Shown here piece by piece: positions 1-4,715 of a stretch of 8,654 nucleotides of DNA. Source of the DNA: Elusimicrobiota bacterium. Its GTDB lineage: Bacteria > Elusimicrobiota > Elusimicrobia > 2-01-FULL-59-12 > JACPXA01. The notes under the pieces were generated by a model. That model was not told the DNA's origin, did no database searches, and saw nothing but the letters and a program-made list of their open reading frames with translations. The stretch covers positions 1 through 8,654 of the forward strand of contig JACPXA010000057.1 in the NCBI GenBank assembly GCA_016196785.1. Direction: 5' to 3'. Position 1 is the stretch's first letter. Each line of letters opens with the position of its first letter. A program made the translations under genes and the position numbers.

Positions 1-148
1 GAATAACGCGCTTCGTAGCGAAATGTCGGATGCCGTGCCGAGCCAAGGAAGGCGAGCGACGGCATACTTGACGAAGGAATGGTATGGCGAGCGAGCCTGA
101 CGCAGGCGCAGGCCGGCAGCCGACATTGCAGCCGATGGGTAGTTATTC
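1..148. repeat. Structured intergenic repeat, copy R1 (left edge possibly cut by window)
   Basis: This stretch aligns with 2811-2940 over about 120 bases. Shared blocks include the AGCGAAATGTCGGATG start, GGAAGGCGAGCGA, GGCGAGCGAGCCTGACG-like and CATTGCAG. Pairings visible here are AATGTCGG (22-29) with CCGACATT (120-127), ATGCCGT (30-36) with ACGGCAT (59-65), the alternative CATAC (63-67) with GTATG (82-86), and GCCT (95-98) with AGGC (110-113). An outer arm GAATAAC (1-7) pairs with GTTATTC (142-148) and may continue to the left of the window. The element ends 14 bases before the purH start codon. It could be a mobile palindromic element or a structured RNA; no protein-coding role is supported. 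Confidence 0.7.
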
Positions 149-162
149 GCCAGTCTCATGAT

Positions 163-1731
163 ATGAAACGAGCCCTCATTAGCGTCTCCGACAAAACCGG
201 CATCGTGGAGTTTGCCCATGCCCTGACCGGCCTGCAATTTGAACTCGTCTCGACCGATGGCACCGCGAAGATGCTCCGGCAGGGCGAGATCCCAGTCCAG
301 ACGGTGGAGGAGCTCACCGGCTTTCCCGAGATCCTCCAGGGGCGGGTCAAGACCCTGCACCCCAAAATCTTTGGGGCGCTGTTAGCCCGCCGGGGAGATC
401 CCAACCACGAACGGGAGTTAGCCCAATTGGGCATCGAGCCGTTTGACCTCGTGGTCGTGAACCTCTACCCCTTTGAGCGGATCGTGACGGAACACCACCT
501 GGTTGAAGAAGAACTCGTGGAGTACATTGATATCGGCGGGGTCGCACTGCTCCGTGCCGCCGCTAAAAACTTCCAGCATGTGACGGCGGTCTGCGATCCG
601 AACGATTACCCGAAGGTCCTGGAGGCGTTACAAGAGGAAGGGCAGGATGGGAACACATCTCTCGAGTTCCGCCGGGCGCTGGCCGCGAAGGCCTTTACGC
701 ATACGGCGCGCTACGATGCCGTCATTTCTGCCTACTTTCGCGAGCGCGGGAAGGTCCGAGACCCCTTCCCCAACGAACTCGCCTTGGGCTTTAAGAAAGC
801 CCAGGATCTGCGATACGGGGAGAACCCACACCAACGGGCGGCGCTGTATAGGGAAACCGGGGCTAGGAGTCTGGAGTGGGGGGTGGCCACCGCCAAACAA
901 CTCCAGGGGAAAGAACTGTCGTTCAACAACCTTGGGGACATGGAGGCGGCGTGGCAGCTTGTGAATGAGTTCTCGCAACCGGCGGCGGTGGTGATCAAGC
1001 ATCACAACCCGTGCGGGGTGGCGGTGGCGGAGACCCTCGTCGAAGCTCTGCGTCGCGCCCTCGCGAGCGACCCCGTGAGCGCCTTTGGAGGGGTCATTGG
1101 GTTCAATAAGGAAGTCAACCAGGAAACCGCTCAAGAGACGCTCAAGATGTTCTTCGAATGTCTCATTGCACCGGGATTCCGACCGGAGGCGCTGGAGGCC
1201 TTTCGCTCCAAGGAGAAACTTCGGCTCCTCCAACACCCCTCGCACTTGACCGCGCCCCATGAACTCGACATCAAACGGATCTCGGGGGGGATTCTCCTGC
1301 AGGAGCGGGATTACCCTACCCTCGCGGAGATGAAGACGGTCACAAAGCGCGCCCCGACTCCTGAAGAACTGATCTCCCTGGACTTCGCCTGGCGCGTGGC
1401 CAAACACGTGACTTCCAACGCGATCGTTCTGGCTCGGGGAAGTGGCACGCTGGGGATCGGTGCTGGCCAGATGTCCCGCATTGATGCGCTGCGGGTGGCA
1501 GTCATGAAGATGAGCCAGCAACAGCAGCTGATCCTCACCGTTCAACTCCCCTTGGTGATGGCCTCCGATGCCTTCTTCCCGTTCCGGGACTGTGTGGATG
1601 AAGCGGCGAAAGCGGGGATCTCCGCCATTATCCAACCGGGAGGTTCCATTCGTGACGACGAGACGATTAAAGCGGCCAACGAGTACGGCCTCGCCATGGT
1701 CTTCACCGGCATCCGCCACTTCCGTCATTGA
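163..1731 (+). CDS. purH: Bifunctional AICAR transformylase / IMP cyclohydrolase
   Basis: Catalyses the last two steps of de novo purine synthesis in the cytoplasm: 10-formyl-THF-dependent formylation of AICAR to FAICAR, then ring closure to IMP. From the ATG at 163 the protein has 522 residues, close to the usual 510-530. The N-terminal MGS-like cyclohydrolase domain begins MKRALISVSDKTG and contains KTLHPKIFGALL (about 63-74). The transformylase domain has the catalytic Lys-His in KHHNPCG (279-285), then DPVSAFGG, SNAIVLA, GIGAGQMSRIDA, ASDAFFPFRD and the canonical end FTGIRHFRH. An upstream in-frame ATG at 79 would add 28 residues translated from repeat R1 with no family counterpart, so 163 is preferred, although no good Shine-Dalgarno precedes it. 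The gene looks intact and leads a tight group with the thioesterase gene 8 bases downstream. Confidence 0.97.
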   Translation: MKRALISVSDKTGIVEFAHALTGLQFELVSTDGTAKMLRQGEIPVQTVEELTGFPEILQGRVKTLHPKIFGALLARRGDPNHERELAQLGIEPFDLVVVNLYPFERIVTEHHLVEEELVEYIDIGGVALLRAAAKNFQHVTAVCDPNDYPKVLEALQEEGQDGNTSLEFRRALAAKAFTHTARYDAVISAYFRERGKVRDPFPNELALGFKKAQDLRYGENPHQRAALYRETGARSLEWGVATAKQLQGKELSFNNLGDMEAAWQLVNEFSQPAAVVIKHHNPCGVAVAETLVEALRRALASDPVSAFGGVIGFNKEVNQETAQETLKMFFECLIAPGFRPEALEAFRSKEKLRLLQHPSHLTAPHELDIKRISGGILLQERDYPTLAEMKTVTKRAPTPEELISLDFAWRVAKHVTSNAIVLARGSGTLGIGAGQMSRIDALRVAVMKMSQQQQLILTVQLPLVMASDAFFPFRDCVDEAAKAGISAIIQPGGSIRDDETIKAANEYGLAMVFTGIRHFRH

Positions 1732-1739
1732 CAGGGATC

Positions 1740-2132
1740 ATGGAGCTCAAAGATGATGGGTACTGCTTTGCCTGCGGGATGGATAATCCGTACGGGCTGC
1801 GCCTCACGTGGCACGTTGCTGGCAGGCACATTTCTACGACCTTCCTCCCCGAGCGGCGCCATCAGGGGTACGTTGGGATCGTTCATGGAGGGATCCTCGC
1901 CTCCCTGTTAGATGAAGCGATCGGACACCTCGCCTGGCGGCTGTATGGTAACGCGGTATCGGTGGAGATGCTGGTCCGCTACCACCACATGGCGAGGGTG
2001 GGCGAATCGCTCAGGGTGGAGGGGGAGATCCATGAAAAGCGCAACCGGCTCATCCTCGCCAGCGCACGAATCCGTGATGGACAAGGAACGCTCCTGGCTG
2101 AGACGCAGGGAAAGGTCCTTTGCCTGCCATGA
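1740..2132 (+). CDS. PaaI-family hotdog-fold thioesterase
   Basis: Predicted acyl-CoA thioesterase of the 4HBT/PaaI type, 130 residues, a normal length for a single hotdog domain that works as a dimer or tetramer. Visible signatures are an N-terminal CFACGMDNPYGL segment (residues 9-20), common in this subgroup, and the active-site helix motif HGGILASLLDEAIG (49-62). In the latter, HGG binds the acyl thioester and the acidic D58/E59 pair is the likely catalytic or activating site. The start is taken at ATG 1740. A TTG at 1728 in the same frame would overlap the end of purH by 4 bases and add only four residues. The gene is probably co-transcribed with purH. Substrate cannot be deduced, and there is no obvious metabolic link to purine synthesis. 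Confidence 0.85.
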   Translation: MELKDDGYCFACGMDNPYGLRLTWHVAGRHISTTFLPERRHQGYVGIVHGGILASLLDEAIGHLAWRLYGNAVSVEMLVRYHHMARVGESLRVEGEIHEKRNRLILASARIRDGQGTLLAETQGKVLCLP

Positions 2133-2169
2133 GTGGGAGAGTTTGACCTCTGGAGTAAATTTTAGTTTC

Positions 2170-2787
2170 ATGTATCGAATGAGCTCTCCGCAAGCGCACA
2201 GAAACGGGCACTGGGAGGCGGTGGCGCTAACACCTGGCGCACCGCTCCCGGACACCTATGGAGAAGACGTCCTTGTCCTTCTCCCGAGGGATCCCCATTG
2301 GATGTTTGCCTATTGGGAGCTTACCGAAGCGCTCTGGCAAGAGTGTGCACTGCGGTGGGGGGCTGAGATCGTGCAACACTCAGAGCGTGTGCTCCGGGTC
2401 CATGCTGTGACAGAGAATCGGTTCTTTGACATCACGATCACTCCCGTCGCGAACAACTGGTACATCCAAGTGGACCAACCCGGCCGCAGTTATTGCGTGG
2501 AACTAGGTCTCAAGACGGCGGATGGACGGTTCTTCTGTCTGCTCCGGTCCAACGTGGTGCACCTGCCGCTTGGGCAAGTCTCTGACGTCGTTGATGAACG
2601 CTGGATGAGCATTGACCAGGAGACCTTTGAGAAGCTCCTCGAACGGTTCCGCACCCACCGGGTCAAGGCTGGCTCGGTGGAGTGGGCTCAACACCTCGTG
2701 CAACGCCTCCTCCAACGATGGGAGCGGCTCCAGGTTGGATTTTCATGGCCAGGGGGCAGGAGGGAACCGGCGGTGATGGCGAAGTGA
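2170..2787 (+). CDS. DUF4912 domain protein, glycogen-cluster associated
   Basis: 205-residue protein carrying a recognisable DUF4912 signature: LPDTYGEDVLVLLPRDPHW plus MFAYWEL (residues 26-51), NNWYIQV...GRSYCVELGL (95-114) and FFCLLRSNVVHLP (121-133). The predicted fold is a beta-rich Ig-like/carbohydrate-binding domain (about 25-135) followed by a charged, probably helical tail (145-190). The family has no established enzymatic activity but is often found beside or fused to glucan-acting enzymes; here the next gene is a GH57 protein. The start is ATG 2170, with ATG 2179 an alternative. A longer same-frame reading from 1912 overlaps the thioesterase gene and gives low-complexity Arg/Ser-rich sequence, so it was not used. 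GGAG at 2152-2155 is a weak, distant ribosome-binding candidate. The role in alpha-glucan metabolism is inferred from family and neighbours. Confidence 0.8.
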   Translation: MYRMSSPQAHRNGHWEAVALTPGAPLPDTYGEDVLVLLPRDPHWMFAYWELTEALWQECALRWGAEIVQHSERVLRVHAVTENRFFDITITPVANNWYIQVDQPGRSYCVELGLKTADGRFFCLLRSNVVHLPLGQVSDVVDERWMSIDQETFEKLLERFRTHRVKAGSVEWAQHLVQRLLQRWERLQVGFSWPGGRREPAVMAK

Positions 2788-2791
2788 GCTC

Positions 2792-2960
2792 AGAACTCAT
2801 CTCATCAATGGTTTTCGAAGCGAAATGTCGGATGGTGAGCCGAGGCCAGGAAGGCGAGCGAGGGCAGACTTGACAACGGAACGTCTGCCGAGCGAGCCTG
2901 ACGAAGCCGTAGGCCACCAGCCGGCATTGCAGGCCGAAAAGGATTGATGAGATGAGTTCT
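2792..2960. repeat. Structured intergenic repeat, copy R2, closed by an 18-bp perfect inverted repeat
   Basis: The left arm AGAACTCATCTCATCAAT (2792-2809) is the exact reverse complement of ATTGATGAGATGAGTTCT (2943-2960). Between the arms lies a second copy of the R1 element. Its inner pairings are AATGTCGG (2824-2831) with CCGGCATT (2921-2928, one G-U wobble), GGCAGAC (2863-2869) with GTCTGCC (2883-2889), and GCCT (2896-2899) with AGGC (2911-2914). The corresponding R1 stem, CATAC/GTATG, differs by a compensatory T-A to G-C change. The right arm contains the GH57 start codon (ATG 2952). The left arm begins 4 bases after the DUF4912 stop. The whole could be a translation-controlling RNA structure or a MITE-like insertion. 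Confidence 0.8.
2939..2943 (+). promoter_or_regulatory. Shine-Dalgarno-like site of the GH57 gene, beside a long stem
   Basis: AAGGA lies 8 bases before the ATG at 2952. The right arm of the 18-bp inverted repeat begins at 2943, so the spacer and start codon would be buried in the stem while most of the ribosome binding site stays just outside it. This arrangement is compatible with translational control. That is an inference from sequence only. Confidence 0.5.
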
Positions 2961-3812
2961 AATCCAGTCGGCTCCCTCTGTCTCGTCCTCCACGCGCATC
3001 TCCCCTTCGTGCGGCATCCGGAACATGATGATTTCCTGGAAGAAGACTGGTTCTTCGAAGGCCTCACTGAGACCTATCTCCCACTCCTCGATCTCTTTCA
3101 ACGGCTGACCGACGAGAGCGTTGACTGGCGATTAACCATGTCCTTGAGCCCCACCTTGTGTGCGATGTTGGCAGATGACCTCCTCCGCCGCCGCTACCAA
3201 CGTTATCTTGCTCTCCGAATTGAGCTCTGTCAAAAGGAGTTACACCGTAGCCGTTCCTCCCCGTTCCTGCCGGTGGTCGAGATGTACGACCGACTCTTCC
3301 AACGGTGCCAGGCCTGGTTCAACTCGCGGTATTCTGGAGATCTCCTGGCCGCGTTTCGTCACTTTCAAGACCTGGGCAAACTGGAGCTCATCACCTGTTG
3401 CGCCTCGCATGGGTATCTTCCGTTGCAGGTCTACCGACCGGCCGTCAAGGCACAGCTCCGAGTCGGGATTGAGGAATACCAGCGATATTTCGGGCGCCCC
3501 CCGCGCGGAATCTGGCTGTCGGAATGCGCCTATACCCCGGGGGACGACGAGCTGCTCAAAGAAGCCGGTCTCCGGTTTTTCTTTGTGGAGACGCATGGGA
3601 TCCTGTTCGGTACCCCACGACCCCGGGAAGGTCCCCCTCAGCGACAAAGCCCCGTATCAACCGGAGGAAGCGCGACAGACGGCGGTTGCCCATGCGGCGG
3701 ATTTCCTGAGTCAACGGCAACGACAGGTGGCCACCCTCCGCCAGTTGCTCAGTCATCCTCCCCTCATTGTCTCGATGTACGATGCGGAATTATTTGGCCA
3801 CTGGTGGTTTGA
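2952..3812 (+). pseudogene. GH57 / DUF1957 glucan branching enzyme-like, N-terminal part (frame-broken)
   Basis: Residues 1-225 match the N-terminal half of GH57 family 1,4-alpha-glucan branching enzymes (DUF1957 type), which make alpha-1,6 branches in glycogen-like glucans. Motif 1 appears as HAHLPFVRHPE (14-24), and IWLSECAYTPG (187-197) carries the expected nucleophile Glu191. The reading then reaches VETHGILFGTPRPR (212-225). After about position 3626 it loses family similarity and runs through Pro/Gly/Ser-rich out-of-frame sequence to a stop at 3812. The family continues from this point with a segment containing a SAEEGYPGD-like motif before the frame-1 half resumes; that segment (estimated 75-85 codons) is missing. 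The stand-alone product would lack the catalytic acid/base and is unlikely to be active. The start is ATG 2952, with AAGGA 8 bases upstream. Confidence 0.85.
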
Positions 3813-4314
3813 GGGAATTGATTTTCTGGAATCGGTGTTCAGGCAAGCCGCCGCCAGTGACCCTGCCATCCGCCTGATGACCCCGAGTGAATATCTCGCC
3901 ACCTCTCCAACGCTGCAAGTGGTTCAACCAACGATGTCGTCGTGGGGAGACAAGGGGTATCACGAGGTCTGGCTGAACGGGTCGAACGATTGGATCTACC
4001 GCCATCTTCACACCGTGGTTCGGCGCATGACCGCGTTGGCGGATCGCATCCCCGATGCCACGGGGATTCGGCGTCGCGCCCTGAATCAGGCAGCCCGGGA
4101 GGTCCTCTTGGTCCAAGCCTCGGATTGGCCATTCCTCATGACGGTCGGCACCGCCGCCCCGTATGCCCACCGCCGAGTGCGTGACCATGTGCACCGGTTC
4201 CTCGCCCTTGAGGAACAGCTCCTCGAGGGGCGCATTGACCCGACCTTCCTCTCGGAGCTCGAGTTTCGCGACAACCTCTTTCCAACCCTGGACTATCACG
4301 TGTTTCATAGTTCA

Positions 4315-4348
4315 GGGACAGATCCTCATTCTATAGAAGGTCTGTCCC
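4315..4348. repeat. Small palindrome in the 3' end of the GH57 gene
   Basis: GGGACAGA (4315-4322) pairs exactly with TCTGTCCC (4341-4348), and CC/GG pairs extend the stem inward past a one-base bulge. The loop is A/T-rich. It lies where the GH57 family similarity stops, so the palindrome supplies a non-conserved C-terminal tail. It may be a small dispersed palindromic repeat or a hairpin between cistrons. It has no T-run and is therefore not a classical terminator. Confidence 0.6.
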
Positions 4349-4364
4349 CAACCCATTCATCGTT

Positions 4365-4370
4365 AGGAGG
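4365..4370 (+). promoter_or_regulatory. Strong Shine-Dalgarno site of the CBM-like gene
   Basis: AGGAGG sits 9 bases before the ATG at 4380, within the last codons of the GH57 gene. It is the clearest ribosome binding site in the window. It supports coupled or independent strong translation of the small downstream gene even though the GH57 gene is broken. Confidence 0.8.
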
Positions 4371-4379
4371 ATAACACCC

Positions 4380-4709
4380 ATGCCTATCTCTCTTGCCTTC
4401 CACAAGAACCGTTTGAAAACCAAGCTGGTGGGACGGCTCACGCCGCCCTTTGTCGTGCTGGACTACCCTCGAGAGCGGGAGGTCATTCGACATCCGTTCT
4501 ATTCCGTCCGTGTCGGCGCTGAGGGGGGACACAACGTGGAGGTTTCCGTTGATGGCGGAACCTGGCAGCGCTGCCGCCATGCGGTTGGTTTCTGGTGGTT
4601 CGATTGGCCCCATGTCACGCCAGGCGTCCATACCATTGTCGCCCGGCTCATCACCCCTATGGGCCAGGTGAAGAAGACCAAACCCAGAACCTGTCGAGCC
4701 ATCTTTTAG
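4380..4709 (+). CDS. Small beta-sandwich (E-set/CBM-like) protein, glycogen-cluster associated
   Basis: 109-residue protein with no signal peptide. Residues 24-96 have alternating hydrophobic strands and an Ig-like E-set pattern: VEVSVDGGTWQRCRHAVGFW (53-72), then WFDWPHVTPGVHTIVARLIT. This S.DGG.W...WW.DW..G.H.I.AR pattern resembles N-terminal early-set domains of glucan enzymes and the dimerisation domain of molybdenum sulfite oxidases. The start is fixed by AGGAGG at 4365-4370. It lies 5 bases after the GH57 stop and 6 bases before the alaS TTG. A stand-alone glucan-binding or accessory subunit for the GH57 protein is the most natural reading, but this is inferred from fold pattern and position. 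The tail (97-109) is basic. Confidence 0.65.
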   Translation: MPISLAFHKNRLKTKLVGRLTPPFVVLDYPREREVIRHPFYSVRVGAEGGHNVEVSVDGGTWQRCRHAVGFWWFDWPHVTPGVHTIVARLITPMGQVKKTKPRTCRAIF

Positions 4710-4715
4710 AACGTA

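Larger units (their letters stand above)
3625..4374 (+). pseudogene. GH57 / DUF1957 glucan branching enzyme-like, C-terminal part (other frame)
   Basis: In the frame starting at 3625 the translation resumes family sequence: GKVPLSDKAPYQPEEA, then a helical stretch, then VSMYDAELFGHWWFEG. The last is GH57 motif 4, whose Asp is the expected general acid/base. EVWLNGSNDWIYRH and QASDWPFLMT follow, both typical of the C-terminal helical domain. No convincing start codon precedes this half in its own frame; the longer same-frame opening from 3160 is the out-of-frame shadow of the N-terminal half. Together the halves give about 474 residues, against roughly 520-560 expected for short members of this family (length from general knowledge). 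The last 20 or so residues (from about 4311) are encoded by a palindrome rather than conserved sequence. The stop TAA at 4372-4374 lies just before the next gene. Confidence 0.85.

Noticed and set aside
79..162. N-terminal extension of purH from ATG 79
   Set aside because: The 28 extra residues translate repeat R1, and PurH proteins begin at the MKRALISVSDKTG-type sequence encoded from 163.
628..1728. 366-residue open frame on the minus strand opposite purH
   Set aside because: It lies wholly antisense to a fully conserved purH, is Arg/Gly/His-rich without recognisable domains, and is explained by the high-GC codon usage of purH.
1912..2169. Longer start for the DUF4912 gene
   Set aside because: The extension overlaps the thioesterase gene in another frame and gives Arg/Trp/Ser-rich sequence with no family match.
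2870..2875. TTGACA resembling a sigma-70 -35 box inside R2
   Set aside because: No TATAAT-like -10 box lies 16-18 bases downstream, the R1 copy has TTGACG, and the site is the loop of a conserved hairpin.
3160..3624. Apparent coding start of the second GH57 frame at 3160
   Set aside because: This region is the out-of-frame shadow of the conserved N-terminal GH57 half; real similarity in this frame starts only at about 3625.
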